The notes under the pieces are model-generated. The model saw nothing but the letters and a program-made list of their open reading frames with translations, ran no database searches and was not told the DNA's origin. Shown here piece by piece: positions 1-5,112 of a stretch of 5,112 nt of DNA. The DNA is from Betaproteobacteria bacterium (lineage in GTDB: Bacteria; Pseudomonadota; Gammaproteobacteria; Burkholderiales; SG8-39), in NCBI GenBank assembly GCA_011391295.1, contig JAABQT010000139.1, positions 1 through 5,112 on the forward strand, given 5' to 3'. Made by a program: the position numbers and the translations under genes. Every line of letters begins with the position of its first letter. The stretch's first letter is position 1.

Positions 1-117
1 CGACTGCAGGTACAGCGAGCGGCCTGCGAGCACGCCGAACGCGGCCAGCAGCACGCACATCACCATGCGCGCGCGCCACACCGGCAGGCGCACCAGGGCG
101 CAGGCGGCGGCGCTCAT
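1..117 (-). CDS. ftsI: FtsI (PBP3), septal peptidoglycan transpeptidase, N-terminal fragment
   Basis: Only the first 39 codons are in the window; the gene runs off the left edge. The peptide starts [14 protein letters not shown] and ends GRSLYLQS. It has a short cytoplasmic stretch with Arg residues, one hydrophobic segment at about residues 18-31, then the R-[SA]-L-Y-L-Q sequence that follows the membrane anchor in proteobacterial FtsI. The full protein is a class B penicillin-binding protein that cross-links septal peptidoglycan with FtsW in the divisome; the catalytic domain lies outside the window. The ATG overlaps the ftsL stop as ATGA, and a GAGG Shine-Dalgarno at 128-125 lies 7 nt upstream, which supports this start. 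Identity rests on the N-terminal motif plus the position directly after ftsL in a dcw cluster. Confidence 0.88.
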   Translation of the reverse strand, partial: MSAAACALVRLPVWRARMVMCVLLAAFGVLAGRSLYLQS

Positions 118-386
118 GGCGCGGCCTCGCGGCTGACCACGCGCACGCGGCGCGCATCGGGCGTACGCATGGCGAGCGTGCCGGTGGCGACTTTCTCGAC
201 GCGCGCGTGCAGACCCCAGGTGCTCGCCTCGAGCTGCAGCTTGCCGAACTCGACGTCGAGTTCGCGCGCGCGCGCCTGCGCGCGCTCGAGTTCGGTGAAC
301 AGCTTGCGGGCCCTGTGCTGGGAGGTGACGAGCCCGAGCGCGCAAACGACGAGAACCAGGAGGAGGAGGAGGTTCAGCTTCGCCAC
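114..386 (-). CDS. ftsL: Cell division protein FtsL
   Basis: This 90-residue bitopic membrane protein has the usual FtsL layout. A very short cytoplasmic N-terminus (MAKLN) is followed by one Leu/Val-rich membrane segment at about residues 6-20. A charged, heptad-like coiled-coil region follows at about residues 22-52, then a short periplasmic tail. FtsL forms the FtsQLB complex that activates the FtsWI synthase at the septum. The start is GTG. It is the only ATG/GTG/TTG start in this frame after the upstream in-frame stop at 420-422. It lies 13 bp inside the 3' end of rsmH without a clear Shine-Dalgarno, so translation is probably coupled to rsmH. The stop overlaps the ftsI start. FtsL is poorly conserved in sequence, so the call rests on size, topology and position between rsmH and ftsI. 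Confidence 0.9.
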   Translation of the reverse strand: MAKLNLLLLLVLVVCALGLVTSQHRARKLFTELERAQARARELDVEFGKLQLEASTWGLHARVEKVATGTLAMRTPDARRVRVVSREAAP

Positions 387-1357
387 GCGTCGGGCTCGAT
401 TCGGTGCATCAATAGAGGATCAAAGGGGGCCGAGGTGCGCTCGGCGACCCGCAACACGGCGCTGCGCGCGCGCGGATTGGCGGCGGCTTCGGCGCTGGAG
501 GCACGTACCGGCTTGCCGACGATCTTGAGCAGGGCTTGTGGCATCTCGCTGGCGCGCACGGGCAAATCCCGTGGCAACAGCGGGCGCGCGCAGGCCTGCA
601 GGAAGCGCTTGACGATGCGGTCTTCCAGGGAGTGGAAGGCGATCAGCGCCAGGCGCCCGCCCGGCGCCAGCCGCTCGACCGCCTGCGGCAGCATCAGCGA
701 CACTTCCTCAAGCTCCCGATTGACGAAAATCCGTAGAGCTTGAAAGGTGCGCGTCGCCGGATTCTGGCCCGGTTCCCGTGTGCGGACCGCCGCACCCACG
801 AGATCGGCAAGTTCGCGGGTCGTGCGGATGGGCGCGTGCCGGCGAGCAGCAGCAATCGCCGCTGCAACCTGTTTAGCAAACCGTTCTTCCCCATATCCCC
901 CGATGACCTCCCTGAGTTGCGCTTCGCTCGCAGTCGCCAGCCAGTCGGCGGCCGACACCCCTTGCGTCGGATCCATGCGCATGTCGAGCGGCCCGTCGGC
1001 GCGGAATGAAAACCCGCGCGCCGCGTCGTCCAGCTGCGGCGAGGACACGCCCAGGTCGAACAGCATCCCCTGCACGCGTTCCACGCGCTGCGCGTCCAGC
1101 GCCTGCGCCAGCGTGCTGAACGCGGCGTGCACGATCGAGAACCGGGGATCGCCGATGCTTTTCGCCGCGGCCACCGCCAGCGGGTCGCGATCCAGCGCCA
1201 CCAGGCGCCCCTGCGGGCCGAGCCGCTCGAGGATCAGGCGGCTGTGCCCGCCGCGTCCGTAGGTGCCGTCCACGTAGGTGCCGGCCGGCTGCAGCGCCAG
1301 CGCTGCAATGGCTTCGGCGGCGAGTACTGCGCGGTGCGTGAGGGAATCGGGTCTCAT
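374..1357 (-). CDS. rsmH: RsmH, 16S rRNA (cytosine1402-N4)-methyltransferase
   Basis: RsmH (formerly MraW) uses S-adenosylmethionine to methylate N4 of C1402 in the 16S rRNA decoding centre; it is cytoplasmic. The 327-residue length fits the family (E. coli RsmH is 313). Visible family motifs, in order, are the SAM-binding loop [12 protein letters not shown] at 28-39; the acidic LVALDRD at 52-58, likely contacting the SAM ribose; [13 protein letters not shown] at 99-111; GPLDMRMD at 122-129; [18 protein letters not shown] at 199-216; and [13 protein letters not shown] at 240-252. The C-terminus carries the [10 protein letters not shown] sequence typical of the family. The ATG lies 18 bp after the mraZ stop with no obvious Shine-Dalgarno, so translation may depend on readthrough from mraZ. 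The gene appears intact and every key motif is present. Confidence 0.97.
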   Translation of the reverse strand: MRPDSLTHRAVLAAEAIAALALQPAGTYVDGTYGRGGHSRLILERLGPQGRLVALDRDPLAVAAAKSIGDPRFSIVHAAFSTLAQALDAQRVERVQGMLFDLGVSSPQLDDAARGFSFRADGPLDMRMDPTQGVSAADWLATASEAQLREVIGGYGEERFAKQVAAAIAAARRHAPIRTTRELADLVGAAVRTREPGQNPATRTFQALRIFVNRELEEVSLMLPQAVERLAPGGRLALIAFHSLEDRIVKRFLQACARPLLPRDLPVRASEMPQALLKIVGKPVRASSAEAAANPRARSAVLRVAERTSAPFDPLLMHRIEPDAWRS

Positions 1358-1375
1358 CCGGTGGCGCGCCCGCGC

Positions 1376-1825
1376 TCACAGCGAGAAATCCTCCATGCCG
1401 GCGGGCGGCGCGGCGGGACCGGAGAGCGCCTGCGCGAGCTTCGCGCTCCACAGGCCCGAGTCCCACAGCTCGAAATAGCCGCCCTGCCCGACCAGCATCA
1501 CATCGCGCTCGAGCTGGGCGTGCTGGCGCAGCGCGCCGGACACGAGGATGCGTCCGGAACCGTCGGGGGCGACGTGTTCCTCGAAGCCGAGCAGGAGACG
1601 CTTCCACCAACTCGCCTGCGGATGGAAGCTGGGGAAATTTTCGGCGCGGGCGCGTACCGGTTCCCAGGCTGCGGGCGGGTACAGCAGCACGCAGCCCTCA
1701 GGGTGCGCGGTGAGCACGAGATGCTTGGCGCTGGCGAGCAGCGCATCGCGATGGCGCGTCGGAATAGCCAGACGGCCCTTCGCGTCGAGCGTGACAACCG
1801 TTGCGCCGTGGAATGCTCCGCCCAT
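1376..1825 (-). CDS. mraZ: MraZ, transcriptional regulator of the dcw cluster
   Basis: MraZ is a ring-forming DNA-binding protein with two SpoVT/AbrB-like halves. It represses its own promoter and so the mraZ-rsmH-fts transcript. Both DxxxR signatures are present: DAKGR at residues 14-18, followed by LAIP, and DGSGR at 88-92, followed by ILVSGALR. Other family features are EGCVLLYP at 43-50, VMLVGQGGYFELWD at 109-122, and a C-terminal tail ending GMEDFSL, a form I associate with betaproteobacterial MraZ. The 149-residue length is normal. The second repeat is slightly unusual: many homologues have Pro-Pro where this one has Ser-Gly at 96-97. The ATG follows an AGGG at 1840-1837 (11-nt spacing). 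It is the first gene of the operon, directly behind a promoter and phased operator boxes. Confidence 0.96.
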   Translation of the reverse strand: MGGAFHGATVVTLDAKGRLAIPTRHRDALLASAKHLVLTAHPEGCVLLYPPAAWEPVRARAENFPSFHPQASWWKRLLLGFEEHVAPDGSGRILVSGALRQHAQLERDVMLVGQGGYFELWDSGLWSAKLAQALSGPAAPPAGMEDFSL

Positions 1826-1865
1826 GCCCTGTTTTTCCCTGACGGTTGGGGCTCAGCCGGCCTGT

Positions 1866-1900
1866 CCCCTTTTTCCGCCACTTTTTTCTACCTTTTCCCA
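1866..1900 (-). promoter_or_regulatory. Putative MraZ operator: four boxes at exact 10-bp spacing
   Basis: Read on the minus strand, boxes begin at 1900 (TGGGA), 1890 (TAGAA), 1880 (TGGCG) and 1870 (AGGGG), each separated by 5 A/G-rich bases. MraZ is known to bind direct TGGGN repeats separated by 5 nt, upstream of its own gene. The period and position match that pattern. Only the first box is a perfect TGGGN, and the other three each carry one or two mismatches. The first box touches the -10 hexamer and the rest fall around or just downstream of the predicted start of transcription, where bound protein would block RNA polymerase. The autoregulatory function is inferred from the family. Confidence 0.7.
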
Positions 1901-1928
1901 CTCTAGGGGAAAGAAATGGGCAGGTCAA
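1900..1928 (-). promoter_or_regulatory. Sigma70-type promoter of the mraZ operon
   Basis: On the minus strand there is a -35 element TTGACC at 1928-1923 (5/6 match to TTGACA), a 17-bp spacer, and a -10 element TAGAGT at 1905-1900 (4/6 match to TATAAT). This predicts transcription starting near 1893 and a leader of about 68 nt before the mraZ ATG. Optimal spacing, the position immediately before the first dcw gene and overlap with the MraZ boxes all support it. It probably drives mraZ, rsmH, ftsL and ftsI together. Confidence 0.7.
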
Positions 1929-1982
1929 GGCAAATCTTTATGCCTGACAAAGACTTAGCGTCGTTTTCGGAGTCGGATTCTT

Positions 1983-1995
1983 GAAATAAAATTTC
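1983..1995. repeat. Short AT-rich inverted repeat
   Basis: GAAAT and ATTTC arms surround a 3-base AAA centre. The repeat sits in a strikingly AT-rich patch (about 1976-2029) of an otherwise GC-rich window. Alone it could be chance. It matters mainly as the third of three consecutive inverted repeats between the dehydrogenase gene and the mraZ promoter. Confidence 0.35.
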
Positions 1996-2002
1996 TTTTA
2001 CT

Positions 2003-2028
2003 TTCAGTAGCTTATAAAAGCTACTGAA
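2003..2028 (-). terminator. Perfect 11-bp stem-loop, possible terminator or operon boundary
   Basis: The arms TTCAGTAGCTT (2003-2013) and AAGCTACTGAA (2018-2028) are perfectly complementary around a 4-base loop. The element lies 26 bp beyond the stop of the minus-strand dehydrogenase gene and about 75 bp before the mraZ promoter, where a terminator would be expected. In the minus direction it is followed by an A-rich and then T-containing stretch, not a clean U-tract, so intrinsic termination is uncertain. The symmetry would also suit a protein-binding site. The inverted repeat is seen directly; the function is inferred. Confidence 0.45.
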
Positions 2029-2030
2029 TG

Positions 2031-2051
2031 TGCCGTCTTAGAACAACGGCA
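2031..2051 (-). repeat. Inverted repeat just past the dehydrogenase stop codon
   Basis: TGCCGT (2031-2036) and ACGGCA (2046-2051) can form a 6-bp, mostly G-C stem with a 9-base loop, beginning 3 bp beyond the stop of the dehydrogenase gene. There is no T-run after it on either strand. With the 11-bp stem next to it, it could stabilise the 3' end of the dehydrogenase mRNA or contribute to termination. A 6-bp repeat can arise by chance in GC-rich DNA. Confidence 0.3.
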
Positions 2052-2054
2052 TGC

Positions 2055-3131
2055 CTAGCCCTTAGCGAGGCGGTCGAGGGTTGCCGCGGCGACACCGAGC
2101 TTCGCGCCGGCGGCGTGGATCTCGTTCCAGGTGGTCGCGTCGACTGCAATCCCCTGTTTTTCGCGCCGCGCGCGCGTCTCGCGTTCCGGGTCGCCGGCGA
2201 TGCGCACGCGGTCCTGGCCCGGCGCCGGCGGCGATTTCTTCACCCAGGCGACGAACTCGTCCGCCTCGCGCCCGAACACCGCGGCGGTGCCGAGCTTCTT
2301 CGGGTCGATGAGGATGCTGAGCATGCCGTTCAGCACACGCTTCTTCGAGCGGTCCGCGGTGTGCCAGGTGCCCCCGCCCGTAAGCGCACCGCCAAGCAGC
2401 TCGCACGCCACGGCGAGCCCGTAGCCCTTGTGCAGGCCGAAGGTGGTGAGCGCGCCGAACGGCTCAATCACGCCGAAGCGCGCGTCGAGCGTCGGATTGC
2501 CCCGGTCGTCGAGCAGCAGCCCGGGCGGCAGCTTCTCGCCCTTGTTGTGCGCGACGCGCACCTTGCCCTGCGCCACGCCGCTGGTCGCCATGTCGAGGAT
2601 GAACGGCGGCTGCCCCGGCAGCGGGATGCCGATGGTGCAGGGATTGGTGCCGAAGCGCGCGTCGCTGCCGCCGAAGGGCGCAACGATGGAGCGCGAGATG
2701 ACGTTGACGAAGCTGATCGACACCAGCCCCTCGGCCACTGCCTGCTCCGCCCACTGCCCGATGCGGCACAGGTGGTGCGAATTGGCGAGTGCCATCACGC
2801 TCACGCCGTGCTGTTTGGCGCGCTCGATGGCGATGGCAGTGGCTTGCATGCCGATCACCTGTCCGTAGCCCGCCTGGCCATCCAGCGCGACCAGCGCGCC
2901 GCCGTCGAATTTGATCTGCGGGTGGCGATTCGGCTGCAGGCCGCCCTCCTGCAGCGACTCGACGTAGCGCGGGATCATGCCGATGCCGTGCGAATCGTGG
3001 CCGGTGAGGTTGGCGGTGACGAGGTTCCCGGCGACGATGCGCGACTCGCGCGCATCGCTGCCACCGGCGGCGACGATCGCTTCGACGGCGCGCGCGAGCG
3101 GCGCCGATTGGAACAGGTGGGGGCTGGCCAT
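2055..3131 (-). CDS. Malate/L-lactate dehydrogenase (Ldh2) family oxidoreductase, HcxB/YbiC-like
   Basis: This 358-residue protein belongs to the family of NAD(P)-dependent dehydrogenases that interconvert 2-hydroxy and 2-oxo acids (malate, lactate, ureidoglycolate and sulfolactate enzymes). Family sequences seen are NLTGHDSHGIGMIPRY at 41-56, with His48 the likely catalytic acid/base; GYGQVIG at 88-94; NSHHLCRIGQWAE at 117-129; VAPFGGSDARFGTNP at 150-164; LDMATS at 179-184; and GLHKGYGLA at 232-240. Overall it most resembles E. coli YbiC/HcxB (hydroxycarboxylate dehydrogenase B, 361 residues) as I recall that sequence, but the substrate cannot be read from sequence. In the NSHH motif, Cys122 and Gln126 replace the Gly and Tyr recalled from YbiC. 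The minus frame stays open far upstream, antisense to pcaI. The start was placed at the ATG at 3131-3129 because family homology begins there. That ATG is only 39 bp from the divergent pcaI start, with no clear Shine-Dalgarno. Confidence 0.9.
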   Translation of the reverse strand: MASPHLFQSAPLARAVEAIVAAGGSDARESRIVAGNLVTANLTGHDSHGIGMIPRYVESLQEGGLQPNRHPQIKFDGGALVALDGQAGYGQVIGMQATAIAIERAKQHGVSVMALANSHHLCRIGQWAEQAVAEGLVSISFVNVISRSIVAPFGGSDARFGTNPCTIGIPLPGQPPFILDMATSGVAQGKVRVAHNKGEKLPPGLLLDDRGNPTLDARFGVIEPFGALTTFGLHKGYGLAVACELLGGALTGGGTWHTADRSKKRVLNGMLSILIDPKKLGTAAVFGREADEFVAWVKKSPPAPGQDRVRIAGDPERETRARREKQGIAVDATTWNEIHAAGAKLGVAAATLDRLAKG

Positions 3132-3170
3132 GGCCGAGTTTATAATGGCCCGAGCCCTTTTTCGCCGCCC
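3132..3170. promoter_or_regulatory. Divergent promoter region between dehydrogenase and pcaI
   Basis: The 39 bp between the two start codons hold a perfect TATAAT at 3141-3146 on the plus strand, which stands out against GC-rich DNA and would give pcaI a leader of roughly 18 nt. No convincing -35 hexamer lies 16-18 bp upstream; that stretch is G-rich and lies inside the first codons of the dehydrogenase. On the minus strand the same patch reads TATAAA (3144-3139), which would start transcription almost at the dehydrogenase ATG and leave an mRNA with almost no leader. No good Shine-Dalgarno is visible for either gene. Activator-dependent or mutually exclusive transcription is plausible but inferred. 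Confidence 0.45.
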
Positions 3171-3851
3171 ATGATCGACAAGTTCATCGCCACCGCGCAA
3201 GCCGCCCTCGCCGACGTGCCCGACGGCGCCACCGTGATGATCGGCGGCTTCGGCAATGCCGGCATGCCCGCGGAACTGATCGACGCGCTGATCGAGCGCG
3301 GCGCCAGGGGCCTCACAGTGGTCAACAACAACGCCGGCAACGGGGATACCGGCCTCGCAGCCCTGATCGCCGCGAAATGTGTGCGCAAGATCATCTGCTC
3401 CTTCCCGCGCCAGGCCGATTCCTGGCATTTCGACCGGGCGCACCGTGCCGGCGAGCTCGAGCTGGAGCTGGTGCCGCAGGGCACGCTCGCCGAGCGCATC
3501 CGCGCCGCCGGCGCCGGCATCGGCGCCTTCTACACGCCCACCGCGTTCGGCACCGAGCTCGCCGCAGGCAAGGAGACACGGCGCATCGGCGCGCGCGACT
3601 ACGTGCTCGAATTCCCGATCCACGCCGACTACGCGCTGATCAAGGCCGACCGCGCGGATCGCTGGGGCAACCTCACCTATCGCATGACGGCGCGCAATTT
3701 CGGCCCGATCATGGCGGCGGCGGCGAAGTGCACCGTGGCGCAGGTGCGCGAAACCGTGCCGCTCGGCACGCTCGATCCGGAAGTGGTGGTGACGCCGGGC
3801 ATTTTCGTCAAGCGCGTGGTGCGCATCGCGTCGCTGAGAAAGGCCGCATGA
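3171..3851 (+). CDS. pcaI: 3-oxoadipate CoA-transferase, alpha subunit (PcaI)
   Basis: PcaI and PcaJ transfer CoA from succinyl-CoA to 3-oxoadipate, the penultimate step of the beta-ketoadipate route for aromatic compounds, giving 3-oxoadipyl-CoA for thiolysis. The 226-residue product is a class I CoA-transferase subunit A. It has the glycine-rich loop MIGGFGNAGMP at 23-33, then NNNAGNGDTGLAAL, CSFPRQADSWHFD, LELELVPQGTLAERIRAAGAGIGAF, FPIHADYALIKADRADRWGNLTYR, ARNFGPIMA and TPGIFVKRVV, all very close to Pseudomonas PcaI as recalled. The frame is open for 381 codons upstream, antisense to the dehydrogenase, but homology begins at the ATG at 3171, giving the standard length. Its stop overlaps the pcaJ start as ATGA. 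Acetoacetate (AtoD/ScoA) transferases are close relatives, so exact substrate is slightly uncertain. Confidence 0.88.
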   Translation: MIDKFIATAQAALADVPDGATVMIGGFGNAGMPAELIDALIERGARGLTVVNNNAGNGDTGLAALIAAKCVRKIICSFPRQADSWHFDRAHRAGELELELVPQGTLAERIRAAGAGIGAFYTPTAFGTELAAGKETRRIGARDYVLEFPIHADYALIKADRADRWGNLTYRMTARNFGPIMAAAAKCTVAQVRETVPLGTLDPEVVVTPGIFVKRVVRIASLRKAA

Positions 3852-4504
3852 AGAAGTTCGAGCGCCAGCAGATCGCGGCGCGCGTGGCGCGTGACATCCC
3901 CGAGGGCGCGTACGTCAACCTCGGCATCGGCCTGCCGACCCTGGTGGCCGACCACCTGCCCAGGGACCGCGAGATCGTGCTGCACAGCGAGAACGGCGTG
4001 CTGGGCGTCGGCCCGCGGCCGGCGAAGGGGATGGAGGACGAGGACCTGATCAATGCCGGCAAGGAGCCGGTAACGCTGCTCATGGGCGGCGCGTTCTTCC
4101 ACCACGCGGACTCCTTCGGCATGATCCGCGGCCGGCACCTCGACTACTGCGTGCTGGGCGCGTTCCAGGTGTCGGTGGCGGGGGATCTCGCCAACTGGCA
4201 TACCGGCGCGCCGGATGCGATCCCCGCGGTGGGCGGCGCGATGGACCTGGCGGTGGGCGCAAAGAACGTCCTGGTGATGATGGAGCACCTCACCAAGGAA
4301 GGAAAAAGCAAGATCGTCGAGCGCTGCAGCTATCCCCTCACCGCGGCGCACTGCGTGAACCGCATCTACACCGACCTCGCAGTGATCGACGTGAAGGCCG
4401 ACGGCCTGCACGTCGTCGACATCGTCGAGGGGCTCAGCTTCGAGGAGCTGCAGCGCCTCTCCGGCGTGCCGCTCAAGCGCACGTCGGCCAGCAAGGCCGC
4501 CTGA
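3848..4504 (+). CDS. pcaJ: 3-oxoadipate CoA-transferase, beta subunit (PcaJ)
   Basis: This 218-residue subunit carries the catalytic half of the class I CoA-transferase. The active-site glutamate is Glu48 in the LHSENGVLG motif (45-53), which forms the covalent glutamyl-CoA intermediate in this family. NLGIGLPTLVAD is at 24-35, DEDLINAGKEPVTLLMGGAFFHHADSFGMIRG at about 64-94 (two adjoining motifs), LGAFQVSVAGDLANW at 102-116 and GGAMDLAVGAKNV further on. The match to PcaJ from protocatechuate degraders is close throughout. Translation is coupled to pcaI through the ATGA overlap, and an AAAGG at 3839-3843 lies 4 nt before the ATG. No other pca genes (thiolase, hydrolase, decarboxylase or a regulator) are visible in the window, so the pair is either isolated or part of a locus with different content. 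The stop is 9 bp from that of the convergent transporter gene. Confidence 0.88.
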   Translation: MKKFERQQIAARVARDIPEGAYVNLGIGLPTLVADHLPRDREIVLHSENGVLGVGPRPAKGMEDEDLINAGKEPVTLLMGGAFFHHADSFGMIRGRHLDYCVLGAFQVSVAGDLANWHTGAPDAIPAVGGAMDLAVGAKNVLVMMEHLTKEGKSKIVERCSYPLTAAHCVNRIYTDLAVIDVKADGLHVVDIVEGLSFEELQRLSGVPLKRTSASKAA

Positions 4505-4517
4505 CGCCGTCCGTCAG
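4501..4517. repeat. Small stem-loop spanning both convergent stop codons
   Basis: CTGACG (4501-4506) and CGTCAG (4512-4517) form a 6-bp stem with a 5-base loop. Each arm contains the TGA stop of one of the convergent genes, pcaJ on plus and the TRAP permease on minus. There is no T-tract on either side, so it is at best a weak bidirectional terminator. Nothing else fills the 9-bp gap between the stops. Confidence 0.3.
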
Positions 4518-5112
4518 CCGATCTCGCGCCGCGCCTGGGCGAGCACGGCGTCGAGGTCCGTCGGCCCCGCCGCGGCAGCCTCGCCGGTTTCGGGCGCGGC
4601 CGCGTCTTTCGGCGGCGCTATCCGGTTGTGGCGCCGAATGGCCCAGATCAGGGCGGCGAGGGTGACCGCGGCGGTCCCCCAGATCAGCTTGTCGTTCGGA
4701 TGAAACAGGGTCACCAATGAGACCACCGCGAACAGCACGCGCGCCGGGACGTCGGCCTTCCAGTTCTCGAAGCATCGCCCGAACATCGCGAATCCCACGC
4801 CGCAGGTGGCGGTGGTCACGACCAGGACATCGCCGATCTGCCCCCATCCGGGCTTCACCGCCATCGCCGTGCGCGTGAAGATCGCGAAGGTCATGAGCGT
4901 GATCGGCAGGCAGATCTTGAGCGCCTCCATCATGGTGCGCATGAACGACGCGTTGGCGATGCGCGCCGCGACGGCCGCCGTGAGCGAGGTCGGCGGCGAG
5001 AGCTCGCCCCAGACCGACAGGAAGAACACGAAGAAGTGCGCGACCCAGGGATTGATGCCGAGCTTGACCATCGGCGGCACGATGATCACCGCGCCGACGA
5101 TGTAGGTGGCGG
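4514..5112 (-). CDS. TRAP transporter permease, fused DctQM (4TM/12TM) type, C-terminal part
   Basis: The last 198 codons of a multi-pass membrane protein are present; the reading frame stays open to the right edge. The portion ATYIVGAVIIVPPMVKLG, followed by NPWVAHFFVFFLSVWGELSPPTSLTAAVAARIA, matches the C-terminal domain of the TRAP family in which the small DctQ and large DctM subunits are fused. About five hydrophobic segments are visible, then a cytoplasmic Ala/Pro-rich tail ending LDAVLAQARREIG. Such permeases import organic acids across the inner membrane using an ion gradient and a periplasmic binding protein, usually of the TAXI type; none is in the window. The substrate is unknown. 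Its position next to pcaIJ and a hydroxyacid dehydrogenase suggests a carboxylate, but this is inference. GTG at 5089 is an internal codon, not the start. Confidence 0.82.
   Translation of the reverse strand, partial: ATYIVGAVIIVPPMVKLGINPWVAHFFVFFLSVWGELSPPTSLTAAVAARIANASFMRTMMEALKICLPITLMTFAIFTRTAMAVKPGWGQIGDVLVVTTATCGVGFAMFGRCFENWKADVPARVLFAVVSLVTLFHPNDKLIWGTAAVTLAALIWAIRRHNRIAPPKDAAAPETGEAAAAGPTDLDAVLAQARREIG

Noticed and set aside
266..288. Alternating CG-rich run that could adopt Z-DNA
   Set aside because: It lies inside ftsL, where it encodes the Ala/Arg-rich coiled-coil region. Such runs are ordinary at this GC content.
207..743. Plus-strand 178-codon frame opposite ftsL and rsmH
   Set aside because: It is an antisense shadow of conserved dcw genes, with biased composition and no domain.
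873..1610. Minus-strand 245-codon frame overlapping rsmH and mraZ
   Set aside because: The translation is Arg/Ala/Gly-rich with no family motif, in a different frame from two clearly recognised genes on the same strand.
1127..1906. Plus-strand 259-codon frame opposite mraZ and rsmH
   Set aside because: It is antisense to two conserved genes, crosses the mraZ promoter, and shows no recognisable domain.
1941..1950. TTGTCA as an additional -35 element upstream of mraZ
   Set aside because: No acceptable -10 hexamer lies 16-18 bp downstream; the TTGACC/TAGAGT pair is clearly better.
2028..3170. Plus-strand open frame of 381 codons continuous with and upstream of pcaI, which would make a 607-residue fusion
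   Set aside because: It is antisense to the well-supported dehydrogenase gene. Its translation is low-complexity Arg/Ala/His-rich with no recognised domain, and PcaI homology starts exactly at the ATG at 3171.
3132..3623. Minus-strand extension of the dehydrogenase frame by 164 codons, antisense to pcaI
   Set aside because: Family homology begins at the ATG at 3131. The extension is the reverse-strand shadow of pcaI, as expected from GC-rich third codon positions.
3677..4411. Minus-strand 244-codon frame opposite pcaJ
   Set aside because: It is His/Arg/Ala-rich with no domain, lies wholly antisense to pcaIJ, and has no independent support.
4501..4517. Strong bidirectional intrinsic terminator between pcaJ and the TRAP gene
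   Set aside because: The stem is only 6 bp and no T-tract follows on either strand, so it is recorded only as a small repeat.

Overview
The window is a GC-rich chromosomal segment, most likely from a betaproteobacterium. The evidence is the form of the MraZ, RsmH and FtsL proteins, the mraZ-rsmH-ftsL-ftsI gene order, and dense coding with 1-4 bp gene junctions. The genus cannot be fixed from this sequence. Seven protein genes are visible: five complete and two cut by the window edges. No RNA gene, insertion sequence or CRISPR array was seen.

Left part (1-1930, minus strand): the start of the division and cell wall (dcw) cluster, read right to left as mraZ, rsmH, ftsL and ftsI (only the first 39 codons). 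The genes are packed tightly: an 18-bp gap, a 13-bp overlap, then a 4-bp ATGA overlap. A good sigma70-type promoter lies upstream of mraZ. It runs into four boxes spaced exactly 10 bp apart, which match the known layout of an MraZ autoregulatory operator.

Middle (1930-2054): a non-coding junction containing an AT-rich island and three consecutive inverted repeats. The best has a perfect 11-bp stem. This is probably the boundary between the dcw operon and the metabolic genes upstream of it.

Right part (2055-5112): a catabolic module. A YbiC/HcxB-like member of the malate/L-lactate dehydrogenase (Ldh2) family lies on the minus strand. Only 39 bp away and divergent from it are pcaI and pcaJ on the plus strand, the two subunits of a 3-oxoadipate (beta-ketoadipate) CoA-transferase. 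A TRAP transporter permease of the fused DctQM type enters from the right edge on the minus strand and converges on pcaJ, with 9 bp between the stops. Together these suggest uptake of an organic acid, NAD(P)-dependent oxidation or reduction of a 2-hydroxy/2-oxo acid, and CoA activation of a beta-keto acid. Whether the three units serve one pathway is inference.

Nothing here clearly indicates a new biological system. The points most worth checking are the phased MraZ operator with degenerate boxes, the tandem hairpins at the operon boundary, the very short divergent promoter region, and the pcaIJ pair lying without other visible pca genes.
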